Counted from the first letter of the stretch, positions 33,836 through 42,971 are shown. The stretch is DNA of 64,000 bases from Phreatobacter sp. (GCF_022843985.1 NZ_JALHMP010000019.1:1-64000), one strand, 5' to 3'. Made by a program: numbers and translations. The notes: generated from the letters alone by a model not told the origin.

Positions 33836-34345
33836 TCACTGCACGACGATTTCGCGGAACAGCACGGCGTTGACCCGTGCCGGGTGGACGGCGGTATTGA
33901 CCCGCCGGGTCAACTCGTCGCGCAGCCGGAAGATGCCGGCCGAGCCCTCGATGTCGGACGGGCGCATCTCACGCAGATAGAGCTGAAAGGCGTCGACCAC
34001 CCGCGGCATGATCGGCTTGATCTGGTCAGCGACCTTGGAATCCGTCACCTCAAGGGCAACCTTGACCCTCAGATATTGCGGCCGGTCCTGTCCGACCGAC
34101 AGGTTCACGGTCATGTCCGGCAGATCAACGAAGGCCACCGGCTTGACCGCCTGAACAGGGGGAGCGGCCGCGGTCTCCGGCTTCTTCTTGAGGAAGAAAA
34201 ACCAGCCGCCACCGCCCAGCGCGATCACTGCGACCGCAGCGCCCGCGATCATGATCATCTTCTTCTTGCCGCCGCCGGCCTCCGCCGCGACGCCCTCTTC
34301 GGCGTCCTCGCCGTCCGCTTCAGGCTTCTTCGGTTTCTTCGCCAT
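33836..34345 (-). CDS. fliL: flagellar basal body-associated protein FliL
   Basis: MAKKPKKPEADGEDAEE...KKKMIMIAGAAVAVIALGGGGWFFFLKKKPE...VDLPDMTVNLSVGQDRPQYLRVKVALEV; start reassigned to 34345. Confidence 0.92.
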   Translation of the reverse strand: MAKKPKKPEADGEDAEEGVAAEAGGGKKKMIMIAGAAVAVIALGGGGWFFFLKKKPETAAAPPVQAVKPVAFVDLPDMTVNLSVGQDRPQYLRVKVALEVTDSKVADQIKPIMPRVVDAFQLYLREMRPSDIEGSAGIFRLRDELTRRVNTAVHPARVNAVLFREIVVQ

Positions 34346-34392
34346 CAGTGAATGCCCCGGATTCTCTGAATGGGACAATGGCGCCCCAATGG

Positions 34393-34407
34393 TTAACGCC
34401 TCGTTTA
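34393..34407. promoter_or_regulatory. CtrA-type box (one mismatch) in fliL/flgF intergenic region
   Basis: TTAA CGCCTCG TTTA. Confidence 0.45.
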
Positions 34408-34422
34408 TTTTCGTTAAGCGCG

Positions 34423-34437
34423 CGGCAAGATTTGCCG
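34423..34437. promoter_or_regulatory. palindromic flagellar regulatory element (FlbD/ftr-like)
   Basis: CGGCAA-GAT-TTGCCG, between divergent fliL and flgF, ~100 nt upstream of a sigma54-type site. Confidence 0.55.
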
Positions 34438-34525
34438 GGACGAAACGGCCGGGCGGACCATTCGTGCCGCCCGCCGCCCCACCAGAGACCATGGTTAAGC
34501 AATTGATATTCCTTGCATCGAGCAG

Positions 34526-34541
34526 TTGGCACGAAGGCTGC
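34526..34541 (+). promoter_or_regulatory. sigma54 (-24/-12) promoter of flgF operon
   Basis: TTGGCACG-AAGG-CTGC with correct GG/GC spacing (12 nt). Confidence 0.75.
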
Positions 34542-34666
34542 GTGATGGTCTTCGGTCACCGGGCCCGTTTGGGAGAACGGATACGGGGGCCAACTGGGGA
34601 GCACCGCTTCGGACGACCGTCTTGGGAGAGACGGTCCGGCGAGGCGGACACGAAGGGACTGGTCCG

Positions 34667-35416
34667 ATGGAGAATATTGGTCTCGTCGGCCTTTCGCGGC
34701 AGGTCGCCCTGCAGCGGGAGCTCGAGGTCATTGCGAACAACCTCGCCAACTTGAACACCACGGGGTTCAAGCAGGACGACGTCGTGTTCCAGGAGTACCT
34801 GATGCCTGTCGCGCGGGACGATACGTTCCAGCGCGGCGCCGATCGCCGCATGTCATTCGTCTGGGACCGCGCCACCACGACCAACCTCGCCCAGGGCGGC
34901 GTCACCCAGACCGGCAATTCGCTCGACGCGGCCATCAACGGCCGCGGCCTCTTCGTCGTCCAGACACCGGAAGGCGAGCGCTACACCCGCAACGGCTCCT
35001 TCGAGCTCAATGCCCAGAACCAGCTCGTCACCAAGCAGGGCCAGATCGTCCTCGGTGAGGGCGGCCCCATCGCCTTCGAGGCCAACGACGTCGGCATCAC
35101 CATCGGTCGCGACGGTTCGGTCGCCTCCTCGGGCGGTGCCCGCGGTCGTCTGCGGGTGGTCGACGGCAACGTGCCGCGCGCCTTCGAGAAGGTCGGCGAC
35201 AACCTCTTCCGCCTGCGCGACGGCGCCCAGGCGGTGGCCGTGCCCACCGCCGATGTGAGGCAGGGCGCTCTCGAATCCTCCAATGTCACGCCCGTTCTTG
35301 CTCTGTCGCGGATGATCGAGGTCACCCGCTCCTACCAGTCGCTGGCCTCGAGCCTCGAGCGCCACGACCAGATGCGGCGGGACGCCATCCGTTCCCTCGG
35401 CAACACGTCGACCTGA
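34667..35416 (+). CDS. flgF: flagellar basal-body rod protein FlgF
   Basis: MENIGLVGLSRQVALQRELEVIANNLANLNTTGFKQDDVVFQEYL...; start reassigned to 34667. Confidence 0.95.
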   Translation: MENIGLVGLSRQVALQRELEVIANNLANLNTTGFKQDDVVFQEYLMPVARDDTFQRGADRRMSFVWDRATTTNLAQGGVTQTGNSLDAAINGRGLFVVQTPEGERYTRNGSFELNAQNQLVTKQGQIVLGEGGPIAFEANDVGITIGRDGSVASSGGARGRLRVVDGNVPRAFEKVGDNLFRLRDGAQAVAVPTADVRQGALESSNVTPVLALSRMIEVTRSYQSLASSLERHDQMRRDAIRSLGNTST

Positions 35417-35428
35417 GGACGCTGAACC

Positions 35429-36217
35429 ATGCGCGCGCTCCACACTGCCGCCAGCGGCATGAAGGCCCAGGAACTCACCGTCGAGGTGATCTCCAACAAC
35501 ATTGCCAACATGCGCACCACGGGATTCAAGCGCCAGCGCGCCGAGTTCCAGGACATGCTCTACGACCACCAGCGCCGAGCCGGCACCCAGAATTCGCAGC
35601 AGGGCAACCTTCTGCCGGTCGGCATTTCCGTGGGCTCCGGCGTCAAGGCCGCCGGCACCTCCCGGATCATGACGCAGGGCAACGTCCTGTCCACCGAGAA
35701 GGACTATGACGTCGCCATCCGCGGCGAGGGCTTCTTCCGCATCAGCCTTCCCGACGGCCGCACCGCCTTCACCCGCGACGGCTCCTTCGAGCGTAATGCC
35801 GACGGCCAGATCGTGACCGTCGACGGCTACCAGATCGAGCCGGGCATCACCGTGCCAAACAATGCCAGCGCCGTGACCATCAGCGCCGCCGGCGTGGTCC
35901 AGGCGACCCTGCCCGGCCAGACCGCGGCCCAGGTCATCGGCCAGATCCAGCTCTCCCGTTTCGTCAACAAGGCGGGTCTTGAATCGATGGGCGACAACCT
36001 CTTCATGGAGACCGCCGCCTCCGGTCAGGCGATCACCACCACGCCCGGCAACGAAGGCATGGGCTCGCTGCTGCAGAAGAACCTCGAGCAATCAAACGTC
36101 ACCGCCGTCTCTGAAATCTCCGACCTGATCGCCGCCCAGCGCGCCTATGAGATGAATGCGCGCATCATCTCCGCGGCCGACCAGATGCTGCAGTCCACCT
36201 CGCAGCTGATGCGGTGA
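35429..36217 (+). CDS. flgG: flagellar basal-body rod protein FlgG
   Basis: MRALHTAASGMKAQELTVEVISNNIANMRTTGFKRQRAEFQDMLYDH...QSNVTAVSEISDLIAAQRAYEMNARIISAADQML. Confidence 0.97.
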   Translation: MRALHTAASGMKAQELTVEVISNNIANMRTTGFKRQRAEFQDMLYDHQRRAGTQNSQQGNLLPVGISVGSGVKAAGTSRIMTQGNVLSTEKDYDVAIRGEGFFRISLPDGRTAFTRDGSFERNADGQIVTVDGYQIEPGITVPNNASAVTISAAGVVQATLPGQTAAQVIGQIQLSRFVNKAGLESMGDNLFMETAASGQAITTTPGNEGMGSLLQKNLEQSNVTAVSEISDLIAAQRAYEMNARIISAADQMLQSTSQLMR

Positions 36218-36225
36218 GGCTGATC

Positions 36226-37221
36226 ATGGCCCGCGCCCGCAACCTCCTCGCCGCCACGCTGCTCGCCGGGCTGGTCCTGCCGGCCGGTGCGGATACGGGC
36301 CGCCCGGTACTCCGGCACGACGTCACCGTCGCCGGCGACATCGTGCGGCTCGGCGACCTCTTCGACAATGCCGGCCGTCATGCCGACGTCGCCGTCTTCC
36401 GCTCACCCGATCCCGGTCATACCGGCCAGGTCCCGGCCTGGCGGATCGTCGAGGCGGCGCGCCGCGCCGGGCTTGAACCCGAAACTGCCGACCGCGACCG
36501 CGATGTCAGCGTCACCCGGGACGCCCGCATCGTGCCGCTGGCGGAAATGGAGGAGAAGATCGCGGCGGCGCTCGCCAGCAGCCTCGGCCTCGGGGATTCC
36601 AGCCGCGTCCAGGTGGTCTTCGATCGCGGCACCCGTCCGCTGACGGTGGAGCGTCAGGCCAGCGGCCAGGTCGACATTCTGCGCCTCGACCATGATCCGC
36701 GCAGCGGCCGCTTCGATGCCGTCCTCGGCATCCGCGGCTCGGGACGTTCCGAGCGCGCCGGTGGATTCCGCGTTCATGGCACCGCCAACGAACTGGTCGA
36801 GTTTGCCGTGCCGGCCCGCACCATCGGTCGTGGCGAGGTCGTCCGCGCCTCCGACCTGGTCATCGACCGCAAGCCGCGCAACACCCTGCCGATGATGACC
36901 GCGGACACTGTTGTCTCCCTCGCTCAGGCCGTCGGCCTCGCCGCCCGCCGCCCGCTGTCGCCGGAGCGCCCGTTCCGGACCATCGACCTGATGAAACCGG
37001 AACTGGTCGAACGCAACGCCAACGTCATCATCATCGTCGAGCGTCCCGGCCTGTCGCTGACGATGCGTGGCAGGGCGCTCGAAGCCGGCGCCGAAGGCGA
37101 CGTCATCCAGGTGGAGAACATCCAGTCGCGCAAGAGACTGCAGGCGGTGGTGACGGGCCTCAACCGGGTCTCGCTGGCGACACAGCCGACCACCCTCGCC
37201 GCCGCGACGAGGACCCCGTGA
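36226..37221 (+). CDS. flgA: flagellar basal body P-ring formation protein FlgA
   Basis: RPVLRHDVTVAGDIVRLGDLFDNAGRHADVAVFRSPDPGHTGQVPAWRI...FAVPARTIGRGEVVRASDLV; between flgG and flgH. Confidence 0.93.
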   Translation: MARARNLLAATLLAGLVLPAGADTGRPVLRHDVTVAGDIVRLGDLFDNAGRHADVAVFRSPDPGHTGQVPAWRIVEAARRAGLEPETADRDRDVSVTRDARIVPLAEMEEKIAAALASSLGLGDSSRVQVVFDRGTRPLTVERQASGQVDILRLDHDPRSGRFDAVLGIRGSGRSERAGGFRVHGTANELVEFAVPARTIGRGEVVRASDLVIDRKPRNTLPMMTADTVVSLAQAVGLAARRPLSPERPFRTIDLMKPELVERNANVIIIVERPGLSLTMRGRALEAGAEGDVIQVENIQSRKRLQAVVTGLNRVSLATQPTTLAAATRTP

Positions 37222-37271
37222 TGACCGCCGCGCTCGCCACATCCCATCCTCGTTCCGCGTCAGGAACCGCC

Positions 37272-38006
37272 ATGCGAACCGCCCGCCCGCTCCTCATCCT
37301 CCTGGCCGGCCTATCGACGGCCGCCTGCGGCGCGCCGGACCGGCTGCGCAATATCGGCCAGGCCCCGGCCCTCTCGGCGGTGGAGAACCCGCAGGCCCGC
37401 GCCGGCTACCGCCCGGTCTCCATGCCCATGCCGGAGCCGCAGCCGATCTCGCACAATCCGAACTCGCTCTGGCGCAACGGGTCGCGCGCCTTCTTCCGCG
37501 ACCAGCGCGCCCAGCGCGTCGGCGACATCCTCACCGTCAAGGTCAGGTTCCAGGACCAGGCCAACATCCAGAACACCACGAACCAGTCGCGCACCGGCTC
37601 GCAGAGCATGGGCACCCCCAACCTCTTCGGCGCCGAACGGCTGATCGCGCGGACCGGGGCCGATCCCGCCAGCCTGGTGTCCACCACAGGCTCGAACTCC
37701 AACGAGGGCCGAGGCTCCGTGGCGCGGTCGGAGACCCTGACGACGAATGTCGCCGCCGTCGTCATGCAGGTCCTGCCCAACGGCAATCTCGTGCTCGAAG
37801 GCAAGCAGGAGATGCGGGTCAATTTCGAGGTGCGAGAACTGATCGTCGCTGGCGTCGTGCGGCCGGAGGATATCGAGAGCGACAACACCATCGACTCCAA
37901 CAAGATCGCCCAGGCCCGCATCGGTTATGGCGGTCGCGGCCAGATCACCGATCAGCAGCAGCCGCGCTATGGCCAGCAGGTCCTCGACGTCCTCCTGCCC
38001 TTCTGA
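37272..38006 (+). CDS. flgH: flagellar L-ring protein FlgH
   Basis: Lipoprotein signal MRTARPLLILLAGLSTAACG; SLWRNGSRAFFRDQRAQRVGDILTVKVRFQDQANIQNTTNQSRT. Confidence 0.95.
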   Translation: MRTARPLLILLAGLSTAACGAPDRLRNIGQAPALSAVENPQARAGYRPVSMPMPEPQPISHNPNSLWRNGSRAFFRDQRAQRVGDILTVKVRFQDQANIQNTTNQSRTGSQSMGTPNLFGAERLIARTGADPASLVSTTGSNSNEGRGSVARSETLTTNVAAVVMQVLPNGNLVLEGKQEMRVNFEVRELIVAGVVRPEDIESDNTIDSNKIAQARIGYGGRGQITDQQQPRYGQQVLDVLLPF

Positions 38007-38302
38007 CCAAACCCAGAGCTCCCAGCCGTCCCCGCTCCCCAGCGACTACGGCAAGTCCGGCGCCGCCCGCGTTCTCCCAACGCCGGCGGCGTCGGCATTT
38101 CGGGCCGCCGCGGCGATACAGGATATGCGCTCCCCGTGCGGCAGGGGCAAACACGATCCGCAACGCGAACCATGGCCTGGCGCGCTGTAACGGCGAAATC
38201 CGGTTGATGTCCGCACGGACGGCAAACGAGAATCCGCTTGCACGAGCAGGCATTCCATCGCGGTAGTCAGCGCTTGGCAGGACCTGGGCAGGGGCCGTGA
38301 AC

Positions 38303-38767
38303 ATGCGGGTAATCCGTTTCGTCGCAATCTTCGCCGCAGTGGCAGCCATCGTCACAGTGGCGGCGGTGACGGCGGCTTTCATGGTGTGGAGCATGATGTC
38401 GGTACAGCCGGGAACGGCGACGGCGCTATTTACGCTGTTCATCCTGGCACCGGGGGCCGGATTGGCCGCAGGGCTTTATTTTGCAGCACGGAGCGCGATG
38501 CGCACTGGCGGCGGGACGGGGCCGCGAGACGGGCAAGGGGCGCAGGGCCCGGCCATCCTGCTTGCCATTTTCGCCGGTCTCGCAGGATTTCTTGCCGGCT
38601 ATGGCGGGACGCGGGCCTGGATCGACCTCAACTATACAGACCGATGGAGCAACCCGGCCGCGGCTCCTGTCTGGATTCCCCATGCGCCGGCTTTCGCCGG
38701 TGCCGCGCTTGCGCTCGTGCTCGCTGCGCTCGTCCTCGCCGGCCGGCGCGGCAGTGCGCGCCGCTGA
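38303..38767 (+). CDS. hypothetical membrane protein
   Basis: Four hydrophobic segments (FVAIFAAVAAIVTVAAVTAAFMVWSMM, ALFTLFILAPGAGLAAGLYFA, ...). Confidence 0.55.
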   Translation: MRVIRFVAIFAAVAAIVTVAAVTAAFMVWSMMSVQPGTATALFTLFILAPGAGLAAGLYFAARSAMRTGGGTGPRDGQGAQGPAILLAIFAGLAGFLAGYGGTRAWIDLNYTDRWSNPAAAPVWIPHAPAFAGAALALVLAALVLAGRRGSARR

Positions 38768-38780
38768 GGCGCCCCTGTCC

Positions 38781-38987
38781 TTATCCCTGGCGACGACGCA
38801 GGCGGTCTACGATGACAAGCACAAGGCCGACGCCGGCGAACGTGCCGCAGAGCTGTCCGGCGAGGCGGAGCACCTCGGCCGGGTCGTTCGACTGCGGCGC
38901 GAGATAGGCCGCGCCGCCGAACAGAGCGACGGCGACCACGATCAGGAAAACACCGGCGCGGCCGAGCTTCAGCTTGGTCGACGACAT
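38781..38987 (-). CDS. hypothetical small membrane protein
   Basis: 68 aa with two TM-like segments: MSSTKLKLGRAGVFLIVVAVALFGGAAYLAPQSNDPAEVLRLAGQLCGTFAGVGLVLVIVDRLRRRQG. Confidence 0.5.
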   Translation of the reverse strand: MSSTKLKLGRAGVFLIVVAVALFGGAAYLAPQSNDPAEVLRLAGQLCGTFAGVGLVLVIVDRLRRRQG

Positions 38988-39101
38988 TGATGGACTCCGG
39001 TGCGCAGGACATTGGCCCCGACCATCACTAGGCCGTCGAGGGCTTGACTGCTACAGCTCAACCGGCGGCAGAGGCCATGTCCCCGACCCGGCCCCATATC
39101 G

Positions 39102-39126
39102 AAACGGCCGCCCCGAGGGGCGGCCG
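39102..39126 (-). terminator. Rho-independent terminator after dksA
   Basis: Minus strand CGGCCGCCCC-TC-GGGGCGGCCG-TTTC; 10-bp perfect inverted repeat. Confidence 0.65.
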
Positions 39127-39154
39127 CCTTGTCCCGATCGGGCGCGGTGGCGCC

Positions 39155-39571
39155 CTATTCGTCGCGGTAGACCCGCTCGCGACGCTCGTGGCGCTCCTGC
39201 GCCTCCAGCGACAGGGTGGCGATCGGCCGGGCCTCGAGGCGCTTCAGCGAAATCGGATCGCCGGTCTCCTCGCAGAACCCATAGGTGCCGTCCTCGATGC
39301 GGGCGAGTGCCGCGTCGATCTTGGCGATCAGCTTGCGCTGGCGGTCCCGGGCCCGCAATTCGATCGCACGGTCCGTCTCGGACGACGCGCGGTCGGCAAT
39401 GTCCGGATGGTTCTGGTTCTCGTCCTGCAGGTTTTGCAGGGTTTCCTTGGCTTCGCGAAGGATGTCGTCCTTCCAAGCCAGCAGCTTCTTGCGGAAAAAC
39501 TCTTTCTGCCGCTCGTTCATGAACGGCTCCGAGTCATTCGGGCGGTAATCCGCTTCCAACTCCAACGTCAT
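39155..39571 (-). CDS. dksA: DksA/TraR family RNA polymerase-binding protein (single-cysteine type)
   Basis: MNERQKEFFRKKLLAWKDDILREAKETLQNLQDENQNHPDIADRASSETDRAIELRARDRQRKLIAKIDAALARIEDGTYGFCEETGDPISLKRLEARPIATLSLEAQERHERRERVYRDE. Confidence 0.92.
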   Translation of the reverse strand: MTLELEADYRPNDSEPFMNERQKEFFRKKLLAWKDDILREAKETLQNLQDENQNHPDIADRASSETDRAIELRARDRQRKLIAKIDAALARIEDGTYGFCEETGDPISLKRLEARPIATLSLEAQERHERRERVYRDE

Positions 39572-39769
39572 GCGCCGAACCCCTCAAGATTCACGGTAAA
39601 AGTCTCCGTGTTTCGGCGCGCTCATAGCATTCGTCCCGAGGGCAGACAACCTGAAAGCAGGTCATGCAGCCGTCATGGAGCCGCGAGCGCAACCCCTGCA
39701 AAAGCAGAAACCGTGCCATAAGGCCTGATTTCCGGGATTCCCGTTGGTTCGACCGCCGATCGGCAGGAT

Positions 39770-40204
39770 TCAGGCCTTTGCCGCGGCCTCGCGCTTGGCG
39801 ATCTCCACCTGCGCCCTGAGGTCGATTTCCGCGAGGACAGAGTCGAGGCCGGGATCGCCCGAATCCTCGAGGCTCGCCGCGGTCAGGCTGCGCAGCTTGA
39901 GGAGCACCGCCGGCAGGGGCTCGCCGGCGAGGAGCGACAGCTTCAGGTCGTCGAGGAGGTCGAGGGACTGACGTCCGCGCTGCATGGCCCGTCGCCGTTT
40001 CTCGCGGCGGTCTTCCGGCTGCATGCCCTGCACCGCCAGCAGCGTCTCCAGACCGGCGGCCGCCATGGTCGGGCGGCTCGCGGCGGTCGCCGGCGATTCC
40101 GTCTTCTCGCCCGGCAGTTCGAAGGCCGTGCGGGGGCGATCGGCCTTCTGGGCCGGCTGGCCGGTTGTGACGGCGCCGATGGCAGGCGGCGTGATGATCC
40201 GCAT
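39770..40204 (-). CDS. fliX: flagellar assembly regulator FliX
   Basis: MRIITPPAIGAVTTGQPAQK...LLAVQGMQPEDRREKRRRAMQRGRQSLDLLDDLKLSLLAGEPLPAVLLKLRSLTAASLEDSGDPGLDSVLAEIDLRAQVEIAKREA; divergent from flgI. Confidence 0.9.
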   Translation of the reverse strand: MRIITPPAIGAVTTGQPAQKADRPRTAFELPGEKTESPATAASRPTMAAAGLETLLAVQGMQPEDRREKRRRAMQRGRQSLDLLDDLKLSLLAGEPLPAVLLKLRSLTAASLEDSGDPGLDSVLAEIDLRAQVEIAKREAAAKA

Positions 40205-40279
40205 GGGTCCCTCTCCGGAACGGCCACTTCAGCAAAGCGCAACAGGTGTTGAGCGACCGTTAAGAGAGCCCCGCCATGG

Positions 40280-40294
40280 TTAAGGGGCCGTTAA
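40280..40294. promoter_or_regulatory. CtrA-type box TTAA-N7-TTAA in fliX/flgI intergenic region
   Basis: TTAA GGGGCCG TTAA. Confidence 0.65.
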
Positions 40295-40296
40295 TG

Positions 40297-40315
40297 CCCG
40301 GCAAGAGTTGCCGGG
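40297..40315. promoter_or_regulatory. palindromic flagellar regulatory element (FlbD/ftr-like)
   Basis: CCCGGCAA-GAG-TTGCCGGG, ~80 nt upstream of the flgI sigma54-type site. Confidence 0.6.
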
Positions 40316-40396
40316 CAGTCGGCAGGATCCCCCCGAAATCCGCGCAACTGGAAAAAACTTTGTTAGCAAATCAAGGAGTTAAAAGCCAAATCCGGG

Positions 40397-40413
40397 TTGG
40401 CACGCCGCATGCT
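40397..40413 (+). promoter_or_regulatory. sigma54 (-24/-12) promoter of flgI operon
   Basis: TTGGCACG-CCGC-ATGCT, GG/GC spacing 12 nt, ~28 nt upstream of the flgI ATG. Confidence 0.8.
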
Positions 40414-40440
40414 TGTCCATGACGACCCAAGGGGATCCCG

Positions 40441-41541
40441 ATGTTCCGCCGCCTCGCCCTTCTTCTGAGCCTCCTGGCCCTTGCCGCTCCGGCCGGAGCC
40501 ACGACCTCGCGCATCAAGGATCTGGTCGACGTCGAGGGCATCCGCGAGAACCAGCTCATCGGATACGGCCTCGTGGTTGGCCTCAACGGCACCGGCGACA
40601 CGCTGAACAACTCGCCCTTCACCCGCCAGTCCATCCAGTCGATGATGGAGCGCCTCGGCGTCAATACGCGCGGCATGAACCTGCGCACCGCCAATGTCGC
40701 TGCCGTCATGGTCACCGCCAACCTGCCGCCCTTCGCCACCCAGGGCACGCGCATCGACCTCAAGGTCTCCGCCATGGGCGATTCCCGCTCGCTGCAGGGC
40801 GGCGAGCTCCTGGTCACCCCGCTCGTCGGCGCCGATGGCGAGGTCTATGCGGTCGGCCAGGGCGCCGTTGCCATCGCCGGCTTCCAGGCTCAGGGAGCGG
40901 CCGCCACCATCACCCGCGGCGTCCCGACCGTCGGGCGCGTCTCCAACGGCGGCATCGTCGAGCGGGAGGTCGCCTTCTCGATCAACCGCATGGCCTCGCT
41001 GAAGCTCGCCCTGCGCAATCCCGACCTGACCACGGCGCGCCGCATCGCCGCCGCCATCAACGACTTCATCGGGGCCCCGGCGGCCGAGCCAACCGACCCC
41101 GCCACTATCCACCTCAAGGTACCGCCGCGCTTCGAGGGCAACATCGTCGCCCTGCTCACCGAGATCGAGCAGTTGCGCGTCCAGCCCGACCAGGTGGCGA
41201 AGGTGGTCATCGACGAAGCCTCCGGCATCATCGTCATGGGCAAGGACGTCCGGGTCTCGACCGTGGCAATCGCCCAGGGCAACCTCACCGTGACGGTGTC
41301 CGAGCGACCACAGGTCGTCCAGCCCAACCCCCTCGCCCAGGGCGAAACCGTCGTCGTGCCCCGCACCCAGATCCAGGCGACCGAGGAGGGCAAGCGCCTC
41401 GCCCTGGTCCGCGAGGGGGTGTCGCTGCAGGAACTGGTCGACGGCCTCAACGCCCTCGGCATCGGCCCGCGTGACATGATCGCCATTCTGCAGGCCATCA
41501 AGGCCGCCGGCGCCCTTCAGGCCGAGATCGAGGTGCTGTGA
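40441..41541 (+). CDS. flgI: flagellar P-ring protein FlgI
   Basis: TTSRIKDLVDVEGIRENQLIGYGLVVGLNGTGDTLNNSPFTRQSIQSMMERLGVNTRG. Confidence 0.97.
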   Translation: MFRRLALLLSLLALAAPAGATTSRIKDLVDVEGIRENQLIGYGLVVGLNGTGDTLNNSPFTRQSIQSMMERLGVNTRGMNLRTANVAAVMVTANLPPFATQGTRIDLKVSAMGDSRSLQGGELLVTPLVGADGEVYAVGQGAVAIAGFQAQGAAATITRGVPTVGRVSNGGIVEREVAFSINRMASLKLALRNPDLTTARRIAAAINDFIGAPAAEPTDPATIHLKVPPRFEGNIVALLTEIEQLRVQPDQVAKVVIDEASGIIVMGKDVRVSTVAIAQGNLTVTVSERPQVVQPNPLAQGETVVVPRTQIQATEEGKRLALVREGVSLQELVDGLNALGIGPRDMIAILQAIKAAGALQAEIEVL

Positions 41542-41870
41542 TGCGCAGCCTGACCCCCGAAGTCACCGCCGTCAACGCCGCCACACCCGCCGCCGCCCGG
41601 GTCACGGGATCGCGCGAGCAGCGTGCCTGGTCACAGGCGCAGAATTTCGAGCAGGTGTTCCTCAACACCATGTTCTCGCAGATGTTCACCGGCATCGGCA
41701 CGGAATCGCCGCTCGGCGGCAAGCAGAGCGAAGCCTGGCGTGGAATGCTGGTCGACGAATATGCCAAGTCGGTCACCGGCCAGGGCGGCGTCGGCCTAGC
41801 CAACCATGTCTATCGTGAACTGATCGGCGCGCAGGAAGCCGCGCCCCGCCGTGTTCCGGCCAGGAGCTGA
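41541..41870 (+). CDS. rod-binding protein (FlgJ N-terminal-like)
   Basis: AQNFEQVFLNTMFSQMFTGIGTESPLGGKQSEAWRGMLVDEYAKSVTGQGGVGLANHVYREL; directly after flgI. Confidence 0.88.
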   Translation: MRSLTPEVTAVNAATPAAARVTGSREQRAWSQAQNFEQVFLNTMFSQMFTGIGTESPLGGKQSEAWRGMLVDEYAKSVTGQGGVGLANHVYRELIGAQEAAPRRVPARS

Positions 41871-41873
41871 CCC

Positions 41874-42353
41874 ATGCAGCACCCCGCCACCCGTCCCGTT
41901 CCGCCACCCTTCGCCAGCGCCGCGGAGGCCATCGCCTTCGCCAACGGGCTGCGCGCCACCATGACGGAGCTCAGGGCCGTGCTGGCCGAGGAGACGGCTC
42001 TGGTTCGCGCCGCCCAGATCAAGGCCGCGCAGCCCTTCGAGGCGCGCAAGACCGAGCTGTCGCATCGCTACCTCGCCGATCTCGCCCGCCTCAAGCTGCA
42101 CAGCGCTGCCCTGCGAACCCATGCCGGCGCCGCGCTTGCCGGACTGGAAGCTGAGCATGCCGCCCTGCAGGACGCACTGCAGGTGAATCTCGCCGTCCTC
42201 GCCACCGCCCATGCCGTCGCCGAGGGCATCATCCGCCATGTCTCGCAGGCGGTTCAGGCGCGCCGAGCCCCGGCCGGCTACGGTGCCAACGGCCGCGCCA
42301 CGGCGCCCGCCCCCCGTGCGAGCGCGCCGGTCGCCGTGGTCCGGAGTCTTTGA
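41874..42353 (+). CDS. putative FlgN-like flagellar export chaperone
   Basis: All-helical, FANGLRATMTELRAVLAEETALVRAAQIKAAQPFEARKTELSHRYLADLARL; position after flgI and rod-binding gene. Confidence 0.6.
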   Translation: MQHPATRPVPPPFASAAEAIAFANGLRATMTELRAVLAEETALVRAAQIKAAQPFEARKTELSHRYLADLARLKLHSAALRTHAGAALAGLEAEHAALQDALQVNLAVLATAHAVAEGIIRHVSQAVQARRAPAGYGANGRATAPAPRASAPVAVVRSL

Positions 42354-42506
42354 CGGCCGGCGACGAACATTCGCACATGATTTTCAAGAATAATGCATCG
42401 CAACATTTACCATATGTCCTAACGAGAGCTTAGGACATCGGGTTCATGATCCGGCACTTGGGAGAAGAGGGATCACGAGGTCCTTCCCCCGCAGGGAGTA
42501 CCGGTC

Positions 42507-42944
42507 ATGGACATCCCGTCCACACGACCGGCCGTCGGAACGAATTCTACCGGGCGGCCGGATCCCGTCCAGTACCGCGAAGCGGTGCGGACGGAATTGC
42601 CCCGCGCACAGCGGGTGACACAGCCTCCGTCGAACAGCGCCGGATCGGCGCTGGACGATCGACGCCCTGGCGACGTCGCCGCGCGCGACGAGCGCATCCT
42701 CGCCGACCGCCGCGCCCGCATGGAGCGCATCGCCGACACGATCCGGGAATCGCTCCAGCGCCGGATCGAGAAGGACGAAGCCGCGGGACTTCTCGTCTAT
42801 CGCACGGTCGACAAGGAGACCGGCGAGGTGGTGCGGCAATATCCCGACGAGATGGTGCTGAAGCTCAGGGCCTATGCACGCGAGATGGCGCGCAAGGAGG
42901 AGAACGAGGCGGCCGACACCCGGCGGGTCGAACGGGTCGCCTGA
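42507..42944 (+). CDS. FlaG-like flagellar protein (putative)
   Basis: C-terminal LLVYRTVDKETGEVVRQYPDEMVLKLRAYAREMA resembles the FlaG motif (DKETGEVIRQIP). Confidence 0.55.
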   Translation: MDIPSTRPAVGTNSTGRPDPVQYREAVRTELPRAQRVTQPPSNSAGSALDDRRPGDVAARDERILADRRARMERIADTIRESLQRRIEKDEAAGLLVYRTVDKETGEVVRQYPDEMVLKLRAYAREMARKEENEAADTRRVERVA

Positions 42945-42971
42945 CCCTCGCCGCACCCCTGACCACCACGA

